A stretch of 64,000 bases of DNA from assembly GCF_036032445.1 (NCBI RefSeq), contig NZ_CP107932.1:1180501-1244500 (forward strand), read 5' to 3'. Of this stretch, positions 46,329 through 55,125 are shown piece by piece. This DNA is from Nocardia sp. NBC_00416. Lineage in GTDB: Bacteria; Actinomycetota; Actinomycetes; Mycobacteriales; Mycobacteriaceae. Below the pieces are notes generated by a model. That model saw nothing but the letters and a program-made list of their open reading frames with translations, did not search any database and was not told the origin of the DNA. Position 1 is the stretch's first letter. Each line of letters opens with the position of its first letter. The position numbers and the translations under genes are program-made.

Positions 46329-47477
46329 ATGAAGATCGCGTCGATCAGGACGTACACGCTGCCGCCGCGGTGGCTGTTCGTGCGTATCGAAACCGATGAC
46401 GGCATCGTGGGCTGGGGCGAGCCCGTGCTGGAAGGACGCGCGGCGTCGGTCGCCGCCACGGTCGAGGAACTGTCCGATTATCTGATCGGTCAGGACCCGG
46501 CTCGTATCGAAGACCTTTGGACGGTGCTCTATCGGGGCGGGTTCTACCGCGGCGGCGGTATCCATATGAGTGCGCTGGCGGGTATCGATCAGGCGCTCTG
46601 GGATATCAAGGGCAAAGCCCTGGGGGTTCCCGTGCACGATTTGCTCGGCGGCCGGGTGCGCGATCGCATCAAGGTCTACTCCTGGATCGGCGGTGACCGG
46701 CCGGACGAGACCGCGAAGGCCGCGCGCGACGCCGTCGACCGCGGTTTCACCGCTGTGAAGATGAACGGCACCGAGGAACTGCAGTACCTCGACACCTGGG
46801 ACAAGATCGATCGTTGCGTGGCGAATGTGGCGGCCGTCCGCGATGCGGTCGGCCCGAATATCGGTATCGGCGTCGATTTCCACGGCCGGGTGCACAAGCC
46901 GATGGCGAAAGTGTTGTTGCGCGAACTGGAACCGTACCGGTTGATGTTCGTCGAGGAGCCGGTGCTGTCCGAACATCTCGACAGTGTCGTGGATGTGCTG
47001 CGGCAGTCGCCGATTCCGATCGCATTGGGCGAGCGGCTGTTCTCCCGATGGGATTTCAAATCGGTGCTCGCCTCGGGCGCGGTCGACATCATTCAGCCCG
47101 ACCCGTCGCACTGCGGTGGCATCACCGAAGCGCGCAAGATCGCGCATATGGCCGAGGCCTACGATGTGGCGCTGGCGCTGCACTGCCCGCTCGGACCGAT
47201 CGCGCTGGCGTCGTGTCTGCAGATCGACGCGGGTTGCTACAACGCCACCATCCAGGAGCAGAGCCTGGGCATTCACTACAACACCACCAATGAGCTGCTC
47301 GACTACCTGGTGGACCCGGCGGTGTTCACCTATGCCGACGGCCAGGTGCGGATTCCGACCGGTCCCGGTCTGGGGATCGAGATCAACGAGGAATACGTGA
47401 CGGAGCGGGCGGCCACGGGACATCGGTGGCGCAACCCCATTTGGCGTCACAGTGACGGATCGTTCGCGGAGTGGTGA
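46329..47477 (+). CDS. dgoD: D-galactonate dehydratase
   Basis: 382 residues of the mandelate-racemase branch of the enolase superfamily. [22 protein letters not shown] (metal Asp and catalytic His), [16 protein letters not shown] and [12 protein letters not shown] are the expected metal and catalytic residues of DgoD. It converts D-galactonate to 2-keto-3-deoxygalactonate. AGGAGG lies upstream of the ATG. Its stop runs into the dgoT start region. Confidence 0.95.
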   Translation: MKIASIRTYTLPPRWLFVRIETDDGIVGWGEPVLEGRAASVAATVEELSDYLIGQDPARIEDLWTVLYRGGFYRGGGIHMSALAGIDQALWDIKGKALGVPVHDLLGGRVRDRIKVYSWIGGDRPDETAKAARDAVDRGFTAVKMNGTEELQYLDTWDKIDRCVANVAAVRDAVGPNIGIGVDFHGRVHKPMAKVLLRELEPYRLMFVEEPVLSEHLDSVVDVLRQSPIPIALGERLFSRWDFKSVLASGAVDIIQPDPSHCGGITEARKIAHMAEAYDVALALHCPLGPIALASCLQIDAGCYNATIQEQSLGIHYNTTNELLDYLVDPAVFTYADGQVRIPTGPGLGIEINEEYVTERAATGHRWRNPIWRHSDGSFAEW

Positions 47478-47479
47478 GC

Positions 47480-48820
47480 ATGAAGACAATGATCGAAAAA
47501 CCCGCCGTCTCGCGGGGTGCGCTGGCCGCCAAAGCCAGCCGGGCACGTGTCCTGATCGCGGTCATGCTGTTCGTGACCGTGGTCATCAACTACATGGACC
47601 GCGCCAACCTGTCCATCGCGGTCCCCGCCATCGCCGACGAGATGGACCTGTCCTCGGCGCAACAGGGGCTGCTGCTGTCGGCTTTCGGCTGGACCTACGC
47701 GGCGCTGCAGATCCCCGGCGGCTGGTTCGTCGACCGCATCCCGCCCCGGGTTCTGTACCCGGCGTGCCTCCTGCTGTGGTCGCTGGCGACGGTGTTCATG
47801 GGTGTCCTCGGCGGTTTCGTCGCCCTCATCGCACTTCGTCTGCTGGTGGGTGTCTTCGAGGCGCCCGCGTACCCGATCAACAATCGCGTGGCCACCGCCT
47901 GGTTCCCCGAGCGGGAGCGCGCCACCGTCATCGGGTTCTACACCTCGGGCCAGTTCATCGGTCTCGCCCTGCTGACCCCGGTGCTGTCCTGGCTGCAGTC
48001 GGTGCTGAGCTGGCACTGGGTGTTCGTATTCACCGGCGGGATCGGCCTGGTGTGGGCGCTGGTCTGGTACCTCGTATACCGCGAGCCGCGCGAGTCCCGT
48101 GCCAACGAGGCCGAGATCGCCCATATCCGCGAGGGCGGCGGTCTCGTCGATCTGACCGGTTCCCGGCCGGAGCGCGCCAAGGTGACATGGTCCGATATCG
48201 CCACCGTGCTGGGCCGGCGGAAACTATGGGGCGTCTATCTGGGGCAGTTCTGCCTGACCTCGACGCTGTGGTTCTTCCTGACCTGGTTCCCGACCTATCT
48301 CGTCAAGTACCGCGATATGGACTACATCAAGTCCGGATTCCTGGCGTCGCTGCCGTTCATCGCCGCGGTGATCGGTGTGCTGTTCTCCGGGGTGTTCTCC
48401 GATTTCCTGCTGCGGCGCGGGGTCCCGCTCGGCATCGCGCGCAAAGGTCCGATCATCGCCGGACTGCTGCTGAGCACCACCCTGATCGGCGCGAATTTCA
48501 CCGATTCCACCACGTTGGTGATCGTGTTCCTGTCCATCGCGTTCTTCGGCAACGGGCTGGCCTCCATCACCTGGTCGCTGGTCTCGGCCCTGGCGCCGGA
48601 GCGGCTCATCGGGCTGACGGGCGGGATGTTCAACTTCATCGGGAACCTGTCCGGAATCGCCACCCCGATCGTCATCGGATTCCTGGTCACCGACGCGAGT
48701 TTCGCACCGGCCTTCGTCTACATGACCGCGGTGACGCTGCTCGGAATCGTCTCGTATGTCCTGCTGGTCGGTCGCGTCGTCCGCGTACGGGAGTCGGATT
48801 CCGCGGCGGAAACGGCGTAA
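47480..48820 (+). CDS. dgoT: D-galactonate transporter, MFS anion:cation symporter type
   Basis: 446 residues and 12 membrane segments. VINYMDRANLSIAVPAI is the ACS-family TM1 signature, AALQIPGGWFVDRIPPR the loop motif and APAYPINNRVATAWFPERER the TM4-TM5 motif. It should import D-galactonate with protons. ATG 47480 has GGAG eight bases upstream; a GTG at 47471 overlapping the dgoD stop is less likely. It completes the dgoK-A-D-T operon. Confidence 0.9.
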   Translation: MKTMIEKPAVSRGALAAKASRARVLIAVMLFVTVVINYMDRANLSIAVPAIADEMDLSSAQQGLLLSAFGWTYAALQIPGGWFVDRIPPRVLYPACLLLWSLATVFMGVLGGFVALIALRLLVGVFEAPAYPINNRVATAWFPERERATVIGFYTSGQFIGLALLTPVLSWLQSVLSWHWVFVFTGGIGLVWALVWYLVYREPRESRANEAEIAHIREGGGLVDLTGSRPERAKVTWSDIATVLGRRKLWGVYLGQFCLTSTLWFFLTWFPTYLVKYRDMDYIKSGFLASLPFIAAVIGVLFSGVFSDFLLRRGVPLGIARKGPIIAGLLLSTTLIGANFTDSTTLVIVFLSIAFFGNGLASITWSLVSALAPERLIGLTGGMFNFIGNLSGIATPIVIGFLVTDASFAPAFVYMTAVTLLGIVSYVLLVGRVVRVRESDSAAETA

Positions 48821-48861
48821 TCGAGTCCAGCTGTACGCCGATGAGGGGCGGTGCAGCGGCT

Positions 48862-48904
48862 GATCCGGTGGTTGTCCGCGTGCGAGGCGGGCGACCACCG
48901 GATC
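48862..48904. terminator. Bidirectional terminator between dgoT and the permease gene
   Basis: GATCCGGTGGT (48862-48872) pairs perfectly with ACCACCGGATC (48894-48904). The intervening 21 bases extend the pairing imperfectly. It lies between two convergent gene ends and can serve both. Confidence 0.7.
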
Positions 48905-48912
48905 TACGGCAG

Positions 48913-50049
48913 TCACCAGCTCGAGACGGCCCATGTCGCCAGCAGGATCGGCGGCACGCCCACCGTCGCGAGCAACGCGAACCGCCCGGCCCCGATGTGG
49001 ACGCCGCGGGCTCGGCAACGATCCGCCCACAGCAGGGTCGCCAGCGAACCCCACATGGTGACCAGCGGCCCGATATTGGTGCCGAGCAATACGGGGAAGA
49101 TGTGATCCGCGCTTCCCGCCGGCACAGTGGTCTCCATCGCCAGGTAGGCGGGCAGGTTGTTGACCAGATTCGCCGCGGCGGCCGCGGCGAAAACGGTGCC
49201 CAGCTCCGATCGGCCGGTCCAGCCGGTGAGCACATCGCCCAGGCCGTGGTGCAGCAGCGCGCTCACGACCAAGAACAGGCCTTCCGTGGTGACCACGAGC
49301 CGCCACGGCAGCAGGGCCGGACGTAGATGTTCGCGGGCGCGCAGCGCGCACCCGGCCGCGGCGATCGCCGCGGCCACGGTGGCCGCGGCCCAGGGCGGCA
49401 CGCCGGCCGTGACGGCGACGGCGAAACCGGCGCAGGCCAGCGCGCAGACCGTGCTCAGGACCCGATCCGGCGGCGGAGTGGGCGCGGGTACCGGGTACCG
49501 CCCGCGTAACCGTCTGCGGAACACCAGCCCCAGGAAACCGACTGTGAGCGCCACCGCCACGAGCTGCGGCAGAGCCATCTGGCGGGCGAACTCGTGCGCG
49601 GTGATTCCGGTGTGGTCGACGGCCAGCAGGTTCGTCAGGTTGGACACCGGCAACAACAGACTCGCGGTATTGGCCAGCCAGACCACCAGTAGCGAGAACG
49701 GCGCCGCCGGGAGACCGAGCCGATCGGCCGTCGCCAGGACGACCGGAGTGAGCAGGACGGCCGTCGTATCCAGGCTCATGGCGACTGTCGTGGTCGTGGC
49801 GAGCGCGGCGATCAGCGCGAACAGCAGCGGTATCGAGCCGCGGCCGAGCCGGGCGCAGTAACCCGCGGCGATATCGAAGACTCCGGTCTTGTCCGCCAGC
49901 TCCGCGAGCACGGTGACCGCGACGAGGAAACCGAGGATCGGCCCCGCACGGTGTACGCCGATATCCACGGCGGCGTCGGTGGGCAACCATCCCGTCACCA
50001 CGACGAGGGCGCCGAGCGCCGCGAGCATCAACCACACCGGGCACAGCAT
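48913..50049 (-). CDS. SLC13/ArsB-like ion permease
   Basis: 378 residues, about 10 membrane segments. AVTVLAELADKTGVFDIAA, SLDTTAVLLTPVVLA, the ANTASLLLPVSNLTN stretch and AAAANLVNNLPAYL are typical of ArsB/NhaD/YbiR permeases of the ion-transporter superfamily. Arsenite or another anion is possible, but no ars regulator, reductase or ATPase is nearby, so arsenic transport is not supported by context. It may be co-transcribed with the upstream VOC gene (48-base gap). Confidence 0.75.
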   Translation of the reverse strand: MLCPVWLMLAALGALVVVTGWLPTDAAVDIGVHRAGPILGFLVAVTVLAELADKTGVFDIAAGYCARLGRGSIPLLFALIAALATTTTVAMSLDTTAVLLTPVVLATADRLGLPAAPFSLLVVWLANTASLLLPVSNLTNLLAVDHTGITAHEFARQMALPQLVAVALTVGFLGLVFRRRLRGRYPVPAPTPPPDRVLSTVCALACAGFAVAVTAGVPPWAAATVAAAIAAAGCALRAREHLRPALLPWRLVVTTEGLFLVVSALLHHGLGDVLTGWTGRSELGTVFAAAAAANLVNNLPAYLAMETTVPAGSADHIFPVLLGTNIGPLVTMWGSLATLLWADRCRARGVHIGAGRFALLATVGVPPILLATWAVSSW

Positions 50050-50097
50050 GCCAGCCGGGTTCGGCGCCGCTGTTACCGCCGCCGCACGGCCGGAACC

Positions 50098-50727
50098 TCA
50101 GGCCGCCGCCTCCCAGACGAACCCATCGAGGTCGGTGCAGGATCCGGCGTGACCACCGAGAACGATCCGGTGCGAGCCGGTGCCGTCGGGGGAGACGCCG
50201 GCGTCCTTGGCAGCGGCCCGGCGTCCGTAGAGCGCGAGCGTGACCGGCGAGCCCGGGGTCGCGAACTCGACGTATTTGCCGCCGAAGCTCTTGGCCACGG
50301 TCAGTCCCCGCTCGACGTAGAACTTCTTGCTGGCCTTGACATCGTCGACGGCCAGCAGCAGCACTACATTGTCGATCTCGCGGGTGACGGGGCCGGTGTC
50401 CTTCTTGTTCGAGGTGGAGATCTTCCAGATCGCCCCGTCGGGAGCCGCGACGATTCCGCCGTAGCCCCAGAAAGTCTTCTTGGCCGGTTTGAGTGTGGTG
50501 AAGCCCGCTTCGAGCGCGGTGCCGATGAGGCTGTCGACGGTGCCGGGCTGGGACACCACCAGTGACAGCATGAATCCACGGAATCCGGAGGTGGGCGTGG
50601 TCGAGGTACGGAAGCTCAAGGTGTCGCCCAGCCCGAACGCGGCGGCGTAGGTGGCCGCCGCCGCGTCGGCGTCGGGAACTTCGAGGTGGATGTCGATGGC
50701 GGTGTGGGTGTTCGTCTCGGTGGTCAT
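50098..50727 (-). CDS. VOC-family (glyoxalase/dioxygenase fold) protein
   Basis: 209 residues with two paired beta-alpha-beta-beta-beta modules: AIDIHLEVPDADAAAATYAAAFGL (key part HLEVPDADAAAATY) and NVVLLLAVDDVKASKKFYVERGL, each ending in an FGG/FWGYGG plus GAIW/GFVWE strand. No specific metal triad could be assigned with confidence. Function is unknown. ATG start. It lies between the permease gene and the TetR gene on the same strand. Confidence 0.82.
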   Translation of the reverse strand: MTTETNTHTAIDIHLEVPDADAAAATYAAAFGLGDTLSFRTSTTPTSGFRGFMLSLVVSQPGTVDSLIGTALEAGFTTLKPAKKTFWGYGGIVAAPDGAIWKISTSNKKDTGPVTREIDNVVLLLAVDDVKASKKFYVERGLTVAKSFGGKYVEFATPGSPVTLALYGRRAAAKDAGVSPDGTGSHRIVLGGHAGSCTDLDGFVWEAAA

Positions 50728-50875
50728 GGTCGAAACGGTAATTCCGCACGGGGCGCCGGCGCTTCTCGATTCCTGATCAATCGCAGTGGTGTGTGCGGGC
50801 GAGATTTCATCCCGGGAGGGGAGCAGGTCCCATGGAGCGTGATCGCGCTCGGGATGAGGGTTCGTAGTGCTCCTG

Positions 50876-51478
50876 TCATCCGGTCGGGATGATTTCGGCG
50901 GCGATTGCGCGGCCTGTGCGCAGGGGTTCCACCGCGTGCTCGAGTTTGGAACCGGCCAGGGCGCCGTCGTAGATCAGCTGGATGCGGCGCGCGAGAACCG
51001 GGGCGTCCGGTGTACGGCATGCCTGGAGGAGTTCGGTGAGAGTATCCAGCATCCAGCGGCGATGAGCGAGCACGGGCGCCAGTGTCTCGTCCGGGAATTC
51101 CGTTGCGGCATTGGCATATTGGCATCCGCGGAAGCCCCGGTCGGGGGCGGAGGCGAGGGCGAGGTCGAAGAAGGTGAGGATTCGGTCCGCCGGCTCCGCG
51201 ATATCGGCGACAGCGTCGTTCCAGCGGTCGCGATCACGCCGGTCGAGATGTTCCAGATAGGCGATGACCAGCGCGTCCTTGGACCCGTAGCTCGTATACA
51301 GGCTGGCCCGCGCGACTCCCGACTCGGCCAGCACCCGGTCGATGCCGACCGCGCGGATGCCGTACCGGGCGAACAGGGTGGTCGCGGTTTCCAGCAGGCG
51401 TTGCGCCGGCGCCTGTTTGCCCCGGCGGCCGGCGGCCGCCGCCGCGGACTCGGTTGTTGTGGCCACGTACCCCACCAT
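50876..51478 (-). CDS. TetR-family transcriptional regulator
   Basis: 200 residues from MVGYVATTTES. The HTH is AQRLLETATTLFARYGIRAVGIDRVLAESGVARASLYTSYGSKDAL (key part GVARASLYTSYGSKDAL). A ligand domain follows with one cysteine in GCQYANAA. An in-frame start 56 codons upstream would run through the promoter of the divergent gene and is rejected. It is divergent from the leader-peptide/sulfonate-type operon, and a dyad overlaps that promoter, so it probably regulates it as well as itself. Confidence 0.9.
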   Translation of the reverse strand: MVGYVATTTESAAAAAGRRGKQAPAQRLLETATTLFARYGIRAVGIDRVLAESGVARASLYTSYGSKDALVIAYLEHLDRRDRDRWNDAVADIAEPADRILTFFDLALASAPDRGFRGCQYANAATEFPDETLAPVLAHRRWMLDTLTELLQACRTPDAPVLARRIQLIYDGALAGSKLEHAVEPLRTGRAIAAEIIPTG

Positions 51479-51492
51479 AACCACTTCTCTAT

Positions 51493-51510
51493 ATAGACAG
51501 ATCGTTCTAT
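51493..51510. promoter_or_regulatory. TetR operator dyad
   Basis: ATAGACAGATCGTTCTAT is palindromic at 14 of 18 positions (ATAGA..GATC..TCTAT). It lies 15 bases before the TetR start and just upstream of a TATGAT (51512-51517) that could be the -10 box of the divergent operon. Binding here would block both promoters. Confidence 0.65.
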
Positions 51511-51529
51511 CTATGATTACTCTGTACTC

Positions 51530-51610
51530 GTGACCCGCAGCAACCTGACCCGCCGCCTGCACGTGGACCTCGTGCGCGTGGCCAACGCTGCCTGTCGTCA
51601 CCAGCGCTGA
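51530..51610 (+). CDS. Short leader-like peptide upstream of a sulfur-type operon
   Basis: 26 codons starting at GTG, ending TGA. The core RRLHVDLVRVANAACR matches the 'HVDLxRVxxxxCR' short peptides that I recall being annotated as putative leader peptides upstream of sulfur-acquisition genes in streptomycetes and mycobacteria. The single cysteine codon near the end would allow cysteine-dependent ribosome stalling and attenuation. It sits 13 bases after a TATGAT -10-like box, so its transcript is nearly leaderless, and 98 bases before the first operon gene. Confidence 0.7.
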   Translation: MTRSNLTRRLHVDLVRVANAACRHQR

Positions 51611-51708
51611 TCCGGCTCCGCCCACGGCGGAGCGACTTTCGCGCATTTTCGGCTGCCCTCTTCGGCGGCCGCATCCTCGCAGATTCCACCCCTCGGAAGG
51701 CGGCTGCC

Positions 51709-52230
51709 ATGTCCCTGTACCTGTACGAGCTCGTGCCCACCGGCGCTCCCGGACGCACCATCGAAGAATTCGGCACGCGTGCCGAAAAGGAAGGCGGGGC
51801 GCTGATCGAGGCCCAGGTCACCGGCGGTTCGCCGCGGATATTCGCGATCACCGAATTCGCGGGCTGCCGGGCTCCGGCGCTACCGGCCCAGGATCTGTTC
51901 GCCGAAACCGTCGACGGCCCGCACGAAGTACGCCTGGTAGGCGCCGATCTGGCGGCGATCAAGGCCGCGCGCCCGGCCGCCGGATATCTGGTCGAGTGGG
52001 ATATCCCCGCCGAGATCGATATGGACACCTACCTGGCGCGCAAGAAGGCCAACGCACCGAAATACGCCGATGTGCCCGAGGTGAGTTTCCTGCGCACCTA
52101 CGTCCGCGAGGATATGGACAAATGTCTGTGCTTCTACGACGCGCCGGACGAAGCCGCGGTGCGCCGGGCCCGTGACGCGGTGAACACGCCGGTGGACCGG
52201 CTGCACGAACTGGCGGACCCACGGCCGTGA
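51709..52230 (+). CDS. DUF4242-domain protein
   Basis: 173 residues. The C-terminal part, SFLRTYVREDMDKCLCFYDAPDEAAVRRARDAVNTPVDRLHEL (key part CLCFYDAPDEAAVRRA), is DUF4242, the fold of the nickel-binding SCO4226 family. The N-terminal 80 residues form another ferredoxin-like unit. Function unknown. ATG start; its stop overlaps the start of the next gene by GTGA, so it belongs to the sulfonate-type operon. Confidence 0.72.
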   Translation: MSLYLYELVPTGAPGRTIEEFGTRAEKEGGALIEAQVTGGSPRIFAITEFAGCRAPALPAQDLFAETVDGPHEVRLVGADLAAIKAARPAAGYLVEWDIPAEIDMDTYLARKKANAPKYADVPEVSFLRTYVREDMDKCLCFYDAPDEAAVRRARDAVNTPVDRLHELADPRP

Positions 52231-53267
52231 CCGCGACCGTCACCACCGAGGACGCCCGCCGCTCGGTCGCCGAATTCGTGCGGGGCCGCGCCGCCGACCT
52301 CGACCTGGGCCGCACCGATATCCGCGCCGATATCGCCGAGATCGGCGGGCGCGGTCTGCTCACCGGCGGACTCGGCGGATCGGATATCCGCGAGATCGCC
52401 GGCACTATCGAACGGGTCGCGGCCGAGAGCCTGGCCGCGGGGTTCTCACTCTGGGCTCAGCGGATGGCGCTCGAATATGTCTGGCGCGCACCGGAACCGG
52501 TTCGCGAGCGGCATCTCGACGAGCTGGCTTCGGGCAGGCGGGTCGGTGTCACCGCCATGGCGGCCGCGCTGAAACATCTCGCCGGGCTCGGTGAGCTGCC
52601 GCTGCACGCCGACGCGGCGGGCAGCGACCGGGTCACCGGTCCGATCGCGTGGGCCTCCAATGTCTTCGAGGACGCGCTGATCGTCTTCCCTTTCCGCGGT
52701 AACGACGGGCGGGGGCACGTCGGCGTGGTGAGCGCCGACGCCGAAGGTGTCGGTATCCGCCCGGCGCCGGAACTGCTCGCACTGTGCGCTACCGCCTCGA
52801 CCTCGCTGACATTCGAGCACGTCGAGGTACGCGGGGATCAGCTCGTCACCGCGGACCTGCGCGCGTTCTGCGCGACGATCCGTCCGGTGTTCCTGCTGTT
52901 GCAGACCGCGTTCTGCACCGGCGTCGCCGACACCTCGGTCCGTGCGGCGGGCGACCGGCTGGACGGTCTCGGCGCCCAGTTCCGCGACGAGTATCGCGCG
53001 CTCGCCGAACGGCATGCCTCGGCCCGGGGGCGTTTGCGCGAGTACACCTCCGATGCCCACGCGACCGGTCCCGCCGACCTGCTCCGGCTGCGCCTGGACG
53101 CCGCGCGCATCGCGGTGGACGCGACCCGGCTGGAGGTCACACTGCGCGGCGGCGCGGGCTACGCCCGGCACTGCGACACCAACCGGCGGTTCCGGGAAGC
53201 CGCCTTCCTCCCTGTCCAATCTCCCTCGGAAGGCCAATTGCGGTGGGAACTGTCGCAGTACGACTAG
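52227..53267 (+). CDS. Acyl-CoA dehydrogenase-like flavoprotein (SfnB/DszC-type)
   Basis: 346 residues. VAAESLAAGFSLWAQRMALEYV and GRRVGVTAMAAALKHLAGLGELPLHADAAGSDRVTGPIAWASN (key part GDRVTGPIAWASN-like core) fit the acyl-CoA dehydrogenase fold. In sulfur operons such proteins act as FMNH2-dependent desulfurising monooxygenases (DszC, SfnB, sulfone monooxygenases), not as fatty-acid enzymes. The context favours this use. No flavin reductase gene is adjacent. GTG start overlapping the upstream stop. Confidence 0.75.
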   Translation: MTATVTTEDARRSVAEFVRGRAADLDLGRTDIRADIAEIGGRGLLTGGLGGSDIREIAGTIERVAAESLAAGFSLWAQRMALEYVWRAPEPVRERHLDELASGRRVGVTAMAAALKHLAGLGELPLHADAAGSDRVTGPIAWASNVFEDALIVFPFRGNDGRGHVGVVSADAEGVGIRPAPELLALCATASTSLTFEHVEVRGDQLVTADLRAFCATIRPVFLLLQTAFCTGVADTSVRAAGDRLDGLGAQFRDEYRALAERHASARGRLREYTSDAHATGPADLLRLRLDAARIAVDATRLEVTLRGGAGYARHCDTNRRFREAAFLPVQSPSEGQLRWELSQYD

Positions 53268-53974
53268 CGGATGCCCGCAAAACCTATCCGGGCCGCGACG
53301 ATCCCGTACTCGATGGAGTGGATCTACGGATCGGCGACGGGGAGCTGCTGGTGGTGCTCGGCGCCAGCGGCAGCGGGAAGTCGACGCTGCTGCGAGTGGT
53401 GGCGGGACTCGACCGACTCGACGGCGGCGAGATCAGCTGGGGCGCGGGCGAGACGGTGCGCCCGGCCACCGGCATGGTGTTCCAGCAACCGCTGCTGATG
53501 CCGTGGCTCACGGTGCGCGACAACGTCCGGTTCGGCGGCCGATTCGCCGGGCACCGAACGGGATTCGATCCGGGCCACGCCGACGAACTGCTCGATCGGT
53601 TCGGTCTGGCCGGCCTCGCCGACCGGCGTCCCGATCAGCTCTCCGGCGGGCAGGCGCAGCGGGTCGCGGTGATCCGGGCGGTGGCGGTGCGACCGCGTCT
53701 ACTGCTGCTGGACGAGCCGTTCAGTGCGCTCGACCCGGCGGTCCGCGCCGATCTCCAGGACTGGCTGGCCGAGCTGGTGCGCGAGATTTCCTGCACCACA
53801 GTGCTGGTCACCCACGATATCGACGAGGCGCTGCGACTGGGCGACCGGATCGTGCTCATCGGACCGGGCGGCACGGTACGTGCGGAGTTCGCCGACCTCG
53901 GCGGGGTCGACGAACGAGACCGGCTGCGGCAGCGGATCATCGACCGCTATCGCGACTCGTCGGTGACGATATGA
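53243..53974 (+). CDS. ABC transporter ATPase, nitrate/sulfonate/taurine type
   Basis: 243 residues. Walker A GASGSGKST, Q-loop FQQPLLMPWLTV, signature LSGGQAQRVAV, Walker B LLLLDEPFSALD and H-loop THDIDEA are all intact. LMPWLTV after the Q-loop is typical of SsuB/TauB. The GTG start lies inside the end of the preceding gene (25-base overlap) with GGAAGG upstream. It energises the uptake system encoded by the next two genes. Confidence 0.92.
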   Translation: MGTVAVRLADARKTYPGRDDPVLDGVDLRIGDGELLVVLGASGSGKSTLLRVVAGLDRLDGGEISWGAGETVRPATGMVFQQPLLMPWLTVRDNVRFGGRFAGHRTGFDPGHADELLDRFGLAGLADRRPDQLSGGQAQRVAVIRAVAVRPRLLLLDEPFSALDPAVRADLQDWLAELVREISCTTVLVTHDIDEALRLGDRIVLIGPGGTVRAEFADLGGVDERDRLRQRIIDRYRDSSVTI

Positions 53975-55125
53975 AACCGCCGGCGCTGTCGCGGCGCGGA
54001 CTGCTGTGCGGCTGTGCGGGACTGGTGGCCGCCGGCGGGATCGCGGGGCTGGCCGATCTGGGCCGTGCCGCGGCGGATCGGCGCGGCGCGGGCGGCGAAC
54101 GACTCCGCATCGGTTATCTGCCGATCACCGACGCCGCGCCGCTGCTGATCGCCGACCGGGGCGCGGTGGCCGCGGATCTCGCCGAACCGGTCCTGTTCCG
54201 CAGCTGGGCGGCCCTGGCCGAAGCCTTCCTCACCCGCCAGGTGGATATCGTGCACCTGCTGATGCCGATGGCGGTGCAGTTGCGATTCGGACTCGGCGCC
54301 CCCGCCCGGATCCTGGGATGGAACCACACCAACGGATCGGCGTTGACGGTCGCGCCCGGGATCACCGAACTCGGCCAACTGGCCGGGACCCAGGTCGCCA
54401 TTCCGTTCTGGTGGTCGATCCACAACATCCTGATCCAGCAGTTGCTGCGCGCGCACGGGTTGCGGCCGGTGATCCGGGGTTCGGCGTCGCGCTCGGCCGG
54501 CACCGTGGAACTGGTGGTCATGAGTCCCTCGGATATGGTTCCGGCGCTGGCCAACGGATCGATCTCCGCTTTCACCGTGGCCGATCCTTTCAACGCCGTC
54601 GCCGAGATACGCGGTGTCGGGCGGATCCACCGGTTCCTCGGCGATCTATGGCGCGATCACGCCTGCTGCGCGCTGGTGGTGCACGAGGATCTGCTGGAGC
54701 GCCGCCCCACGGCGGTGCAGGCGCTCGCGGACGCGGTGGTCGCGGCGCAGCTGCGGATCGGCGCCGACCGGCCCGCCGCCGCGAAACAGCTCGCGGGCGC
54801 CTACCTTCCCCAGCCGCTGCCCGCGATCACCAAGGCCCTCACCTACTCCGATCAGCTGCCGGTGCGCCACCCCGCGTGGCAGCCGCAGCGGATCGGGTTC
54901 CAGCCCTTCCCTTTTCCGAGTTTCACCGCCGCGCTGGTGACCGCCATGCACGACACCGTCGTCGACGGCGACACCCGGTTCCTGTCCGGCCTGGATCCGG
55001 ACCGGGTACACGGCGCGCTCGTCGACGACCGTTTCGTCCGGGTCGCGCTCGACCGCGCGGGCGGCCCGGACGCCTTCGGGTTACCCGCTCGGCTCACGCG
55101 CATCGAGGAGATCGACCCATCGTGA
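53971..55125 (+). CDS. ABC substrate-binding protein, sulfonate/nitrate type
   Basis: 384 residues. The N-terminus has LSRRGLLCGCAGLVAAGG, a Tat-like signal (SRRGLL). The mature part reads RIGYLPITDAAPLLIADRGAV, DIVHLLMPMAVQLRFGLG and WWSIHNILIQQLL, the fold of SsuA/TauA/NrtA proteins. A cysteine within the signal could be lipidated but the lipobox is not clean. ATG overlaps the ATPase stop. Substrate is probably an alkanesulfonate, sulfone or related anion, inferred from the leader peptide and the flavoprotein. Confidence 0.87.
   Translation: MKPPALSRRGLLCGCAGLVAAGGIAGLADLGRAAADRRGAGGERLRIGYLPITDAAPLLIADRGAVAADLAEPVLFRSWAALAEAFLTRQVDIVHLLMPMAVQLRFGLGAPARILGWNHTNGSALTVAPGITELGQLAGTQVAIPFWWSIHNILIQQLLRAHGLRPVIRGSASRSAGTVELVVMSPSDMVPALANGSISAFTVADPFNAVAEIRGVGRIHRFLGDLWRDHACCALVVHEDLLERRPTAVQALADAVVAAQLRIGADRPAAAKQLAGAYLPQPLPAITKALTYSDQLPVRHPAWQPQRIGFQPFPFPSFTAALVTAMHDTVVDGDTRFLSGLDPDRVHGALVDDRFVRVALDRAGGPDAFGLPARLTRIEEIDPS

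Noticed and set aside
48913..50049. Arsenic resistance locus
   Set aside because: The permease resembles ArsB-type carriers but no arsR, arsC or arsA is adjacent, so the specific function is not supported.
48224..50749. Long minus-strand frame over dgoT end, permease and VOC genes
   Set aside because: It is an out-of-frame reading of genes that have clear family motifs in another frame.
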